Origin: Aphelenchoides besseyi
Taxonomy: Eukaryota; Nematoda; Chromadorea; Rhabditida; Aphelenchoididae
NCBI GenBank assembly: GCA_024699855.1
Contig: JAMPIQ010000002.1
Location: 16,120,001-16,184,000, forward strand
Direction of reading: 5' to 3'
DNA length: 64,000 nucleotides
Positions 12,455 through 22,856 of the stretch are shown here, in pieces. The notes under the pieces were generated by a model, which was not told where the DNA came from, did not search any database, and worked only from the letters and a program-made list of their open reading frames with translations. The number at the start of each line of letters is the position of its first letter. The first letter of the stretch is position 1. A program made the translations under genes and the position numbers.

Positions 12455-13601
12455 TGATCTTCTCGTTCCTGATCATTTTTTTTGCAAATAGTCTACGGTA
12501 TTCGTAATTGTTTGAGGGAACCATGTTGCTTTGTTATTCACTCGATTACAATCCGCAAAATCGCGATGAGACTTCGCACAAAACGAAGCTGAAATTTAAT
12601 CGAATGCACACTCCAAAACAATCCGAGTTTGTTGTTTTCGATTCGACGACAAATGGAAGACCGTGAAGCCCATCGGAAGCTATTGAAGTTTTTGGGCAAA
12701 AAACCGGAAATCGTCAGCATAGCGCAATGAGTGTGTAGGTGTTGTCGGGATGGCGAGAAATTAGTACGCCGTGTAGCGGAACCCTCATTTCCAGCACACG
12801 GACCGGTTGCCCGTTTCGTGCATGGATTTCAATGCGTGAGACTGTCGGGAGAAGGGCGGAGTGATGGCAACCGGAAGATCGATTCGGATTTCATCATCGA
12901 ACTCGAGAGGATGCCCGACTGGTTATGAAGTGCAATGCTCGGCGTTGAGCGGACGATAAGCCGTTTTGATTGGCTTTTTAGTTGGTCCGTTGCGTCCATT
13001 TTACGGTTGCGCAAATCGCCGTGCATCATAATTGAACATTAACTAATGCTCCACTATATTCGGGAAAAAGGGATTAGTTTCTGGTCGCATCTTATCGAAA
13101 CAACCTTCAATAAATCTCATGATATATGCGACTGGTCTATTGACTATATTCGGGAATGGGTTAGCTTCTAGTAATCTTATCAAAAAAATGAGATAACAGT
13201 TTTTCTGATATATAATCCCAACCATATCCGTGGCAACCATCGGGTTTTTGCGTTTACTTTCCTCTCGACTTTCATGCAATTGCCGTTTTCAAAAAACATC
13301 GTCCACAGATTCATGACCGAAAAGCTTCGGGAGAACACAATAGTCGCTTAGCAATTCGAAATGTCCGTTTATGTTTTTGTCTCGGCTTTTTACGAGTTTC
13401 CGGAGTGACCGTTGGGGTTGTTATACAGTAAAGGAAATTTTTGATCGTGCAAAACAAACCTATACATTGACACTTAAATTGAGGGTTAGAACACTTTTGG
13501 CAAACCTCAGACTTCGAAATTTTCAGTTTATGTCGAGAATAACCAGAAATCGCGTTGTACAATACAACCTAAAACAACTCATCTCCAAGTTCTTATTTCA
13601 G
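12455..13601. other. Spacer with short coding-like fragments
   Basis: On the plus strand around 12523-12720 two overlapping frames are open for 50-60 codons, one with a helical Leu/Lys-rich end; they do not splice into anything recognisable. On the minus strand, frames at 13043-13279 and 13311-13562 (the latter Cys-rich) flank the duplicated segment listed separately. No gene is supported. Confidence 0.35.
13055..13215. repeat. Two diverged tandem copies of an approximately 89-bp segment
   Basis: CTATATTCGGGAA begins at about 13055 and recurs about 89 bp later at about 13144. Each copy is followed by similar G-rich, TTAG, CTTATC and A-rich words and ends near a TATAT run. On the minus strand both copies are read in one frame and give the similar peptides NPFPNIV and NPFFPNIV 30 residues apart. 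Function unknown. Confidence 0.5.
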
Positions 13602-13615
13602 ATTTTGGCCATTCG

Positions 13616-14186
13616 ATGCGTATTCGCGGTGCATTTGCTTCGTCGTCGAGATCTCCAACATCGATGTTGTTCTTCATAGCGCTCGGAATCGCATGTTTTT
13701 GCCCAACAACCAATGCGTGCGCTCCACCGGGCTTCGTTAGCAGTCAAGATCCATGTACGTTGATTGGAAAAATACCACTTACTTGGAGTTTTCAGCGTAT
13801 GTGAATGCTCGTTGCTCGGATTTGATTTTGTATCCCGTGAATGCCGTCGATCAGTCCGATCAATATCGGTAACAACGGATTAAACTAAACAAGTTAATCG
13901 AATGTATTTAGATTCGACTACTCGGACGTTTCTTTCGGCAACACGCATAGTCAAGGCGCCACAGTAACCATAACATGTACCGCCAACGGTCAACCAGCAA
14001 CAGTTGAAGGTTATGATCAGGTTGAGAAACAACAACACGAATACGATTATGCCTTTGAATTTGTAGCAACGAGGTTCAATCACCGCATCACCAAACTTGA
14101 TCGCTTCGTGTACAAATGTCGGTGGATCGCAGTACACGTGGACGATTCTCGGCCGAATTCTTCAGTTCGTGGATTGTCGTTATTGA
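13616..14186 (+). CDS. Small secreted protein with one sushi/CCP-like module
   Basis: Four exons (13616-13754, 13796-13868, 13912-14020, 14067-14186 TGA) join in frame to 146 aa. A second ATG at 13664 gives 130 aa and puts the hydrophobic signal segment (LFFIALGIACFC) at the very N-terminus, so it may be the true start. The mature part has the order Cys, ..TITC, ..SC, ..W.., DC, which is the four-Cys plus Trp pattern of a complement control protein (sushi) module. There is no membrane anchor. A TTTCAG acceptor-like site ends 14 nt before the first ATG. It follows the DSL-like gene on the same strand, but no functional link can be read from that. Divergent single modules are hard to assign by eye. 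Confidence 0.5.
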
Positions 14187-14298
14187 CTCAATTAGTCAGC
14201 TTTATACATTCGCAACTCTTTCATCAATGCTACACTACCAAAATTCTTCTTTTTAAAGTTCTTTCTGCCAACTATCTCTATCGTAAGTAACCAGAAGT

Positions 14299-14304
14299 TT
14301 TATT
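14299..14304 (-). terminator. Poly(A) signal AATAAA (minus strand)
   Basis: AATAAA on the minus strand lies about 65 nt after the stop codon of the CRTAP/P3H-like gene, supporting the stop at 14367 as its natural end. Confidence 0.55.
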
Positions 14305-14366
14305 GTCGTAAACTTATTCTCGACTTATAAATTACGTATCTCCACATTCGAACAGTTGTCATTCAA

Positions 14367-16147
14367 TCAGACACAAAACACAACTGCGCAACCATCAAAG
14401 TCTTCGGACAAAACTGCTCCACAACGTTGTTCATCAATCGAAACAATTAAAGCGCCACGCTCACATTCGCTTTGCAATCTCTGCCCTTCCAACGCGCAGA
14501 AGATGCCCTGTAGGTTGGGAAGACGACCGTAACGTTGTCCAATTCGTTGATGCAATTCATCGATTAACAATTGAGAGAATCCGACAGACTAATTTATCTT
14601 ATTGACTTCGTCAAACCTGTTCACTTACCTTGTTGATTTTTGCCGCAACGAACAAAGTCGAACATTCGTTTGAGTTCAGGAGTGGCAATTGAATTTGCGA
14701 ATAATCAAAATCGTCGCCCATCAAAACGTTCATGTTCATTCGCTCACGATCAGCTGCCACTTCGGGAGTTAACTAAAATCACAAGTTCGATTGTCAGAGT
14801 TCGAACGAACCTCTCCGTTGAAGAATCTAAATCTTTCATCAATGAAATCGATGAATCGTTTTTCCAGCGTTTCTCGTTTGTAGAATCGAACTATGTCCTT
14901 TAAAAGAAGAGTCGTCAATACATAATTAAGAATCAACATTACCTCTGATGGTTCGAACAAATCGATTCTCTGGTATTTGTCCGAGTAGAACAACTTGTTG
15001 CGTCGCATTACGATGTTCTCTGGATCCAACAACAAAGCATTAGCTACAGCTTGGCTTGCAAATGCACCGTGATTGACTTTAAATAGTTCGGTATTCAACG
15101 CTCACTGTCAACAAGACCTACGTTTGAATTCACAAATGTGCATGTACTCGAAAAACGATGCAAGAAAGTTCTTCACGTAACGTCCATTGATTATCGACAA
15201 CTTCTTCACGCAACCGTTTTTACAGCGCAGTACCGAAGCGTAGGCACTGGTCATAACGACACTGATCTCCGGATTGTCACCTTCGAGTGAACTCCAATCG
15301 AGAACATCTTCGCAGAGATGTCGACAGATGTTTAGTTCACGGAAGAAGTGATCGAGTCCTTTCTTGAATTCGGTTGTACAACTCTTCCATCGTCCAGCCA
15401 TGTAATCTTCAACTCCACGAATATAGCTCTCCTAACCAAATTGATCGTTTCATCAAATTCCACAAATTACCTCAAATGGTTTTCGAAGCAAATCAACGAG
15501 CATGTTTTCTTTGAATGACTTTTGTTTCATGTAAAAACGAATATTCGCGAGACTATCTTCATCGGTTGGATTTGAAATCAGATACGTGTAGGCGTGTTTA
15601 ACGGCATTTTCCATATCTCTTAACTGAAAATTCACTTATTCGCATTTGCAATTGTCTTAATCAACCTTCCAATAACATAACTGCATGTAGTGATATGGTC
15701 TACGATTTAGAAACTCCTGATAAACCAAGTTGTTGCGTAGAGCCGGACGTTCGACAGTGAACTTATCTTGACGACAACTGTAATACTTGTAATGTATTGA
15801 TGTCTTATAGAAACCTACCGCAACAAACACAACGCTTTCTGAGCGTTCGTGAACATCATCGAAAGTTCGGGATACTCCTCACTTGTCCCAATCGAAATGT
15901 CACAGCGTTCTCGGCACCACAAATTCAAGTCTTTGTAATAATTGAAGTCTTCGAGAGCTCGTTTCATGAACCCAACACAATCGTACCAGTTTTCGTCCGT
16001 ATATTCCGCTTTCCCATATCTAATAACCCAATCAACCACCAAATTGATTTCAACTCACTTGTAAAGTGCCTCAAACGTCAACGACGGTTCTTCGGGCGTT
16101 GCAGAAGCAAAAACGAACAGAAGCAAACTCGTGAAAACACTATGCAT
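14367..16147 (-). CDS. CRTAP / prolyl 3-hydroxylase (leprecan) family protein
   Basis: Known members work in the ER in the complex that 3-hydroxylates collagen prolines and aids folding. Nine exons (16147-16059, 16019-15819, 15777-15666, 15623-15471, 15431-15122, 15076-14943, 14897-14811, 14772-14629, 14588-14367) join in frame to 483 aa. A signal peptide (SVFTSLLLFVFASA) is followed by paired-Cys helical repeats typical of the family: FEALYKYGKAEY, CRERCD, YMQLCYWK, then the second unit with YIRGVEDYMAGRW, CRHLCED, LRCKNGC, HICEFKLN and ALLLDPENIVMRRN. The N-terminal half aligns well with CRTAP/P3H. The C-terminal part is short: it contains an LxSNEC stretch like the start of the P3H catalytic domain and an SEDFDG string, but no full 2-oxoglutarate oxygenase domain with its His-x-Asp. 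No KDEL-like tail is present. So it is closer to CRTAP in function than to an active hydroxylase. Confidence 0.82.
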
Positions 16148-17097
16148 TTCTTCCCGTTAACTCCCTTCGAACTTGGTGGATCAATCCGAGAGAATTGGCG
16201 AGAAGTCGAACATTTTGTCTCGGTCAGTTCGAACAGCCCCCCTCCGCTCGTGGAACAAATGGGCATCTTGTGGACAGACGTTTTTGCGACGATGAGTCAA
16301 CGACATTTGTTCGTCTTTAGCAAACACTTTTTCGCTATTCGTTTAAATACAATTCGGAATATTTCTGTTTGAAGCTCACTATCTCTCAAACGTTCATGCC
16401 AATCTTTTGTTCGGATATTTAAAGTTATCATCTTCTTTGAAATACCTGCTCAATTAGCACCTTCAACCCTTTCCAACAACAAAATGTAAACAAACTCATC
16501 AGTAAACCTCCAATGAGTTTACTTGAGCAACCAAAACGCATGTGGTCCAAATGGAAACTATCGATTTTCTTTCCAGTACCGAAATCACACACGTCGTCTC
16601 AAGCGCTCTGAAGCTTCGAATGGCGGACTTCAAAGACGAAAAAATTTTATGGCATTGAAGCGAGCGATTTGCTATGTGGATGGCGGCTTTCCATACGAAG
16701 TTCGCGGCAATTCGCAAGTTTTCGATCACCATTGAGATTCGCGATTTTGGGGTTCCAACAAAACTTTTCAAACTTTTCATCAGATTTTCGATTGCTGATG
16801 CAAATTGGCTTTGTGAACAAAAGAAATTTGTGCAATTTTGTCTCAACGCTGCAAACTCTTCAAAACCACACACGTCTCGTTTTGTCGCCCCCAACGGACA
16901 ACGAAGTCTCGAGCGTATGCTGGACGGACGAAAGTCGTGTGTTTATTCGCAGTTGCTGCGTTGAGTTTCGCGGTCCGGGGATGTGCGCTATCTATTGAGA
17001 TTTGGAGTTCGTGAATTTTGGACAACTGACGAGAAAGCGCGGATTCGACTTCCGGAACCATCGTGATTATTCTTCGACTCTAATTCGGTTTTTGTAG
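16148..17097. other. Divergent spacer between CRTAP/P3H-like gene and twinfilin
   Basis: Frames at 16499-16894 and 16843-17061 on the minus strand, and at 16523-16735 on the plus strand, are open but show no domain or splice signals. The region separates two divergently transcribed genes and probably contains both promoters. No TATA-like element stands out. Confidence 0.45.
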
Positions 17098-17099
17098 AG

Positions 17100-18334
17100 A
17101 TGGCTTGTCAGACGGGAATTCGAGGTTGGTGATTCGAAAGTACGGACTGTTAATTGAGACATCGTTTTTAGCGGACGGTGAACTGAAAAAATTTTTCGAG
17201 GACTGCAAACAAAACAAGGTCCGACTCGCCAAATTCGTTATCAACAAAGGTTTGTAATTTGTGGCTTTTTGATTTGTTTACCTTGGTATTTTTAAGAAAA
17301 AATCAACATCAACCATTGGACAGCGCCGTCGAAGGATTGGCACGAAGATTGGAGTAAGAACTTACCGAAATGTGTGGATTCGTACGAGCCATGTTTCATT
17401 CTTTTTCGCTTGGATTCGATGCACGATTGGGTTCTGATCAGGTTGGCTGATTGTTTTCATTTTTGTTACTTTTGTTGTTGCAGTTTTGCTGATGACAAAG
17501 CGCCGACACGCGACAAGATGCTTCTTGCTGCGACGAAAGCGACCTTCAAAACCGAATTTGGTCCGAGTTTCATTCGACACGACGTTCAAATTTCGAATCC
17601 GCAAGATCTCGACTTGGAGAAATTTCGTAAACGACTCGAAGGTCCACAGATTCAATCCGTTCAACGAACCGCCGATTCGGATCTCCCGTACACACACATC
17701 GAACGGGAATTGAGCACCGTTTCGAAGAACAAGATCTCATTACCACAACCACGAGCTTCTTCACAAGCACTTTTACGCGGCGTTCAATTTCCGGTGGATC
17801 AAGACGCGATTGCACTGTTGAAGAACTTTGCGAAAGGGGAACTCGACTTTGTTCAATTGTCCGTAGATACGTTAAATGAAGCAATCAAATTGGAAAGTCA
17901 CTACAACGAGCTGGCCGTGGATGAGTTGAACAAAAAGATCTCACGCCAAAAACCCCGCTACACGCTATATCGTTTTCGTGACGCTGAAGAACAACCTGTC
18001 TGTAGGTTTTGAAGCCAAAAATCATTGGAATCAAGTGAACGATTTCAGTTTTCATTTACTCCGTTCCACCCTCCGTCTCGTGCACCATCAAAGAACTGAT
18101 GTTGTTTTCGAGTTGTAAAGCACCGTTTGTTCACGAAGTTCAGAAAGAGTGCGGAGTCAAGATCACCAAGAACGTGAGTGTTGTGTCTTCACTTGAAACT
18201 TCAACAAACCAAAAATTTAGATCGAAGTCGATAGTCGTGACAAACTCGACGGTCCAACACTACTTTCATATATCAATCCCGTCAAAGTAGAAGTCAATCG
18301 ACCGATCGTTCGTCCACCACGACCTGGTCGATAG
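17100..18334 (+). CDS. twf: Twinfilin, actin monomer-binding protein with two ADF-homology domains
   Basis: Twinfilin binds ADP-actin monomers and filament barbed ends with capping protein in the cytosol. Six exons (17100-17124, 17172-17249, 17297-17441, 17484-18001, 18049-18173, 18221-18334 TAG) join in frame to 334 aa; human twinfilin has about 350. The start MACQTGI matches the family start SHQTGIQA. The first ADF-H domain has PCFILFRLDS and APTRDKMLLAATKATFK. The second has GVQFPVDQDA, FVQLSVD, FIYSVPPSVSCTIKELMLFSSCK and ends near the IEVDSRDKL stretch. The C-terminal tail is short and Arg/Pro-rich (RPPRPGR). All introns are 42-47 bp. An acceptor-like TTTGTAG ends 2 nt before the ATG, so a spliced leader or 5' UTR intron is likely. 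Confidence 0.93.
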
Positions 18335-18821
18335 AGAGAACACTGCTAAGCCACCATTCGTGGATTCACACCACTTTGCGCCTTCGATGCCACCACTCAT
18401 TCTATAAAGCTTTTAAGATCTACGGCCACAACCAACCGTCCATTCGTTAAGTGAACGTTGTAAATTAGTTTGATCGTAGCAACCACTTTGTATTTCAACT
18501 TAACGTACAGTCCTTTTCATTTCTCAATTTAGAAAATGTTTGTAAACTTCGAATACGTTCGTTAAAATATGCCAATTAAACACTTAAATGCTTTTTCGAT
18601 CTTCGGTTTTATTTCTAATGTTCTTGAACAAGTTGATAAGAGTTAAACTGAACGAAGAATAACGCAATACAGCAATTCTGAGCATTTACATGTCTAGAAA
18701 CTTAATGCTCATTTCCTTGTTTTGAGCCATAGGTGTGGAGTTTAAATTCCGCAGTTAGATATTCCACTGACTCACAATTAATAAAACTATTTTATCTATT
18801 AATGTTCAACTATTCCTGCAA
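18335..18821. other. Twinfilin 3' flank up to the assembly gap
   Basis: AT-rich sequence with an ATTAAA variant poly(A) word at 18575-18580. No gene is seen before the run of Ns. Confidence 0.5.
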
Positions 18822-18921
18822 NNNNNNNNNNNNNNNNNNNNNNNNNNNNNNNNNNNNNNNNNNNNNNNNNNNNNNNNNNNNNNNNNNNNNNNNNNNNNNN
18901 NNNNNNNNNNNNNNNNNNNNN
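18822..18921. other. Assembly gap of 100 N
   Basis: One hundred undetermined bases, a round number often used for a gap of unknown size. The sequence style changes across it, from a protein-gene flank to ribosomal spacer, so the join was probably made by scaffolding. Confidence 0.95.
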
Positions 18922-19950
18922 TCTCTCCGAGAAACGAGTGTCGGAAAGGAGCTCGTTGACAGGAATTGAGTCAGCGCTCTTGTTTGCGAAAAAAGAATGG
19001 AGAAGCGCTCGAGTGTGGGAAGGAAAAAGCTCGTTTGCGGAAGCGAGTGAGCGAGTGTTGCCGGAATAAAGAGCACTTGTCAGTTTCAATCAGTCGACTG
19101 AATCACGGGCGTTGATTGACTAAAAAGGTCAGTTTAGAAAGTTGAATATTGAAGTTGTAGACTGGAATTGGAACATTGAAGTTGAGAGTGTGAGTTTGAA
19201 TGTCGTCTTTCAGTTTGAAATGAGCGGATGTTGAAAGTGATTCAAGTTGGGTGAGTACATTGCAGGAAAAGTAGACAACGAAATTAGGTAGTGAGAAGTC
19301 TCGTGGTCACGAAGAGTCAAAATGAAATGCACGAAATGAAGGAAGCGCTTTAAAGTTGAAAGGCGGGTGAGATGTTAATTTTGGTTTTTTATAGTCGAGT
19401 GAGGGTTCATTTTGAAGGTCTTTTGATGGAACAATCTGAGTTGCAAAGTGGACGAGAATCGGAAGCTATCGATCCGAAACGCATTCGAATTTGAGCGCCC
19501 CGCTGGCGGGCGGAAAAAAGGCGCACGCTGTTCGGTTATTTGACGGGCGAGAAGATCTTTCCAATTTCGTAGGGGAAGGGAAGAATCGGCGTTTGCTGAG
19601 AGGTCCCGTTGAATGCTGCGTGCCGGTTGGCAGTCAGTCGATGAGCGATGCTTTCGAGTGTCCAGAGCTCTTCGGCGCTGTCGACTGGTGCGCTCCACGG
19701 TCGAAAGATGGTTTTATTCGAATTCACGGCGGTTGTGAGTGAAAAGACGAACGAGCGCCCGCCTAGCGGTGGGTGCTCGGTTTCGAGAAAGCAGTGAGAC
19801 GAGTGTCGTGCGAACGACCAGGGATCTTGCAGTGCGATGGTGTTGGTTGTGGGAGCCGAGCAATTCGGACTCCCGGTGAGCAGAGGCGACGAATCGAGTG
19901 CATTCGAGGAGTCGCGGTGAGTGAGCACATTTTCGAATGGCGAACCCACT
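18922..19950 (+). other. rDNA 5' spacer (intergenic spacer / 5' ETS)
   Basis: The sequence between the gap and the 18S start is purine-rich with repeated GAGTG and AGTTTGAA-like words. It should contain the RNA polymerase I promoter and the 5' external transcribed spacer. I cannot place the transcription start by eye; Pol I promoters are not conserved between animal groups. Confidence 0.6.
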
Positions 19951-21047
19951 AATCTGGTTGATCCTGGCTGAACTGATGTGTTTCTTTCAAAGATTTAGCC
20001 ATGCATGTGTAAGTAGAGCGTTATAAAGCGAAACTGCGAACGGCTCATTACAACAGATATAATCTACTTGTTCTATGACTTAAATGGATAACTGCGGTAA
20101 TTCTGGAGCCAATACATGCGAACAGCTGCGGCCTTCGGGTTGCAGTGCTATTATTGGAGCAAAACTATTCGTTAGTCCTTTTGCTAACTCTGGATAATAC
20201 TGCGTATCGCACGATCTTGTGTCGGCGAAGTTTCATTCGAGTATCTGCCCTATCAACTGGTTGGCAGTGTATTGGACTGCCATGGTTCTAACGGGTAACG
20301 GAGAATCAGGGTTTGACTCCGGAGAATCCGCCTTAAAAACGGCGAATATGTCTAAGGATAGCAGCAGGCGCGAAAATTACCCAATATCAATACGATGAGG
20401 TAGTGACGAGAAATAACGAGTCCGTTCTCTCTGAGGTCGGACATTGGAATGGGTACAATGTAGACAATTTAACGAGTATCTACGAGAGGGCAAGTCTGGT
20501 GCCAGCAGCCGCGGTAATTCCAGCTCTCGTAATACATAGAATTATTGTTGCGGTTAAAAAGTTCATAGTTGGATTGTTGAACCGTTCGGGGTGCGTCTTA
20601 ACGGGCGTCACTCGTGGGCGGTATTTTGCGCGTTTTCGGGCCTTCGGGTCGGTGATGCGCAGGATTACTTTGAACGGCTTAAGTGCTCAAGGCGGGTCTT
20701 ACGACTGAATACCGGTGCATGGAATAATGGAACAAGGTTGCGGCCGAGTTTTATTGGTTTTGTCGGCTGAAACAATGGTTAACAGGAACAGCCGGGGGCA
20801 TTCGTATCGCTGCGCGAGAGGTGAAAATTCGAGGACCGTAGCGAGACGCACTAAAGCGAAGGCATTTGCCAAGAGTGTTTTCATTAATCAAGAACGAAAG
20901 TCAGAGGTTCGAAGGCGATTAGATACCGCCCTAGTTCTGACCGTAAATGATGCCAACTACCAATTCGCTTGTGGATTCGAGTTCATAAGCGAGCGGGTTT
21001 CCGGAAACGAAAGTCTTTCGGTTCCGGGGGGGAAGTATGGTTGCAAA

Positions 21048-21094
<47 letters not shown>

Positions 21095-21535
21095 TTGCGG
21101 CTTAATTTGACTCAACACGGGAAACCTCACCCGGCCAGCACATCGTGAGGATTGACAGACCGATAGCTCTTTCATGATTCGGTGGATGGTGGTGCATGGC
21201 CGTTCTTAGTTCGTGCTAACGAAGTGTCTGCTTTATTGCGATAACGAGCGAGACGCCGACTGCTAACTAGTGCGTCGATTGATTCGTTTGTCGACGATCA
21301 TTTCTTAGCGGGATTCGTGGTTCTTAGCCTCAAGAAATGGCGCAATAACAGGTCTGTGATGCCCTTAGATGTTCGGGGCCGCACGCGTGCTACAATGGTG
21401 GTATCAGCGTGATTGTCCTACTCCGAGAGGAGATGGCAAACAGTTGAGATATTATTATGGCTGGAATTGAGTGTTGAAATTTTCACTCATGAACGAGGAA
21501 TTCCAAGTAAATGCGAGTCATCAACTCGCATTGAT

Positions 21536-21572
<37 letters not shown>

Positions 21573-21720
21573 CCGGGACTGAGTTGTTTCGAGAAATCCA
21601 CGGACCGGCGTTCGCTCATGTTTCGGCATGTCGTTTGCTGGAAAGTGGCTTAATCGCAACGGCTTGAACCGGGGAAAAGTCGTAACAAGGTTGCAGTAGG
21701 TGAACCTGCTGCAAGATCAG
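19951..21720 (+). rRNA. 18S small subunit ribosomal RNA
   Basis: This is the RNA of the 40S subunit. Landmarks in order: start with CTGGTTGATCCTG, then AGCCATGCATGTGTAAG, the 530 loop GTGCCAGCAGCCGCGGTAAT near 20500, AAACTTAAAGGAATTGACGG near 21052, TTGTACACACCGCCCGTCGC near 21550, and the 3' end GTAGGTGAACCTGC at 21698-21711. Length about 1.77 kb is normal. The first 50 bases differ clearly from the usual animal 5' end, while the core landmarks are intact. Confidence 0.96.
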
Positions 21721-21997
21721 GTATCGAAGCAAACAATCGAGTTGGGAGTGCCGTGGTGCGGATATTCGACGGTCGTCGTGAAGCACTCGGTATTTCCCGA
21801 TCGCTGGTCTCTTCAATGAGATTTCAGTTTTCACAAACGGCTTCTCTGGGCCTCTATGTTGGATTGAGCAGTTGTGTTCCACGTCCGTGGCTGCGACGAT
21901 GTCCAATAGTAGACACCGCTTCGGCGGTGTTAGAGTTGATGACCCGGTCGGGCACCCAGAACCAACAACCCATTTTCAATTCGTTCAATGCCAACTA
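21721..21997 (+). other. Internal transcribed spacer 1
   Basis: About 277 bp between the 18S 3' end and the 5.8S start, without conserved landmarks, as expected of ITS1. Ends are approximate. Confidence 0.8.
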
Positions 21998-22153
21998 ATC
22001 GAGCAAGTTATGTCGGTGAATCACTTGGCTCGTGGGTCGATGAAGAACGCAGTGAATTGCGTTAATAAGCACGAATTACAGATATTACGAGTGCCTTGTT
22101 TTCGATTGCATATTGCGTCGTCGGGTTCTGCCCTTCGACATACGCAGCTCAGG
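21998..22153 (+). rRNA. 5.8S ribosomal RNA
   Basis: The core GAATCACTTGGCTCGTGGGT followed by CGATGAAGAACGCAGTGAAT is the conserved 5.8S signature, followed by GCACGAATTACAGA. The 3' end is set by similarity to the usual length of about 155 nt; both ends are approximate. It pairs with the 5' end of 28S in the large subunit. Confidence 0.92.
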
Positions 22154-22467
22154 GTGTTTTCATGGAAAGGGAAGCCAAATGCATTGTGTAATGGTTTTCG
22201 CCATCGAATCGTCGACTCTTCCCCACGGAATGCAGTTGACGTGTTCGCTTTGGTGGCGTATTCTTCGGAGTATGCCTGTGATTACGTTGTTAGTACTGTT
22301 CGAACGATGTCCATGTGCAAGGAACATGATTCGATTGGCTTTTGATCTGTACGGCTTTGAGTGACTTGATTCCACAATTGAGATGCTTGGCTGTTATTGA
22401 GAAGGTCTTTGCGAGTTGTTGTTCGGATGTCGGCAGTGCGATTGATGACACTGACCATTTGATTGGT
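22154..22467 (+). other. Internal transcribed spacer 2
   Basis: About 314 bp between 5.8S and 28S. The boundary with 28S is set just before the CCTGAGTTGCGTATGACCAC that starts the large-subunit core. Confidence 0.8.
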
Positions 22468-22823
22468 TGAAATCCACCTGAGTTGCGTATGACCACCTGC
22501 TGAACTTAAGCATATCAGTAAGCAGAGGAAAAGAAACTAACAAGGATTCCCCCAGTAACTGCGAGTGAAAAGGGACTAGCCCAGCGCTTAAGACGCTCGT
22601 TCTGACGGACGAGTGTCGGTGTAGCGTTTGGAGAGCGAGCATCGTCGGCGTGTGTTTGGTCCAAGTTTCGCTGGAAAGCGGCTGCACAGATGGTTTCACA
22701 CCAGTACGGCCGAACGGCGTCGACGAATTCGTTTCTCTGGGAGTCGGGTTGTTTGGAAAAACGCAGCCCAAAGCGGGTGGTAAACTTCACCTAAGGCTAA
22801 ATACGACCACGAGACCGATAGCA

Positions 22824-22856
<33 letters not shown>

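Noticed and set aside
15102..15121. A 17-21-nt intron in the CRTAP/P3H-like gene
   Set aside because: A 45-nt intron ending at TTTAAAG (15077) gives the family-typical CEFKLN join in phase.
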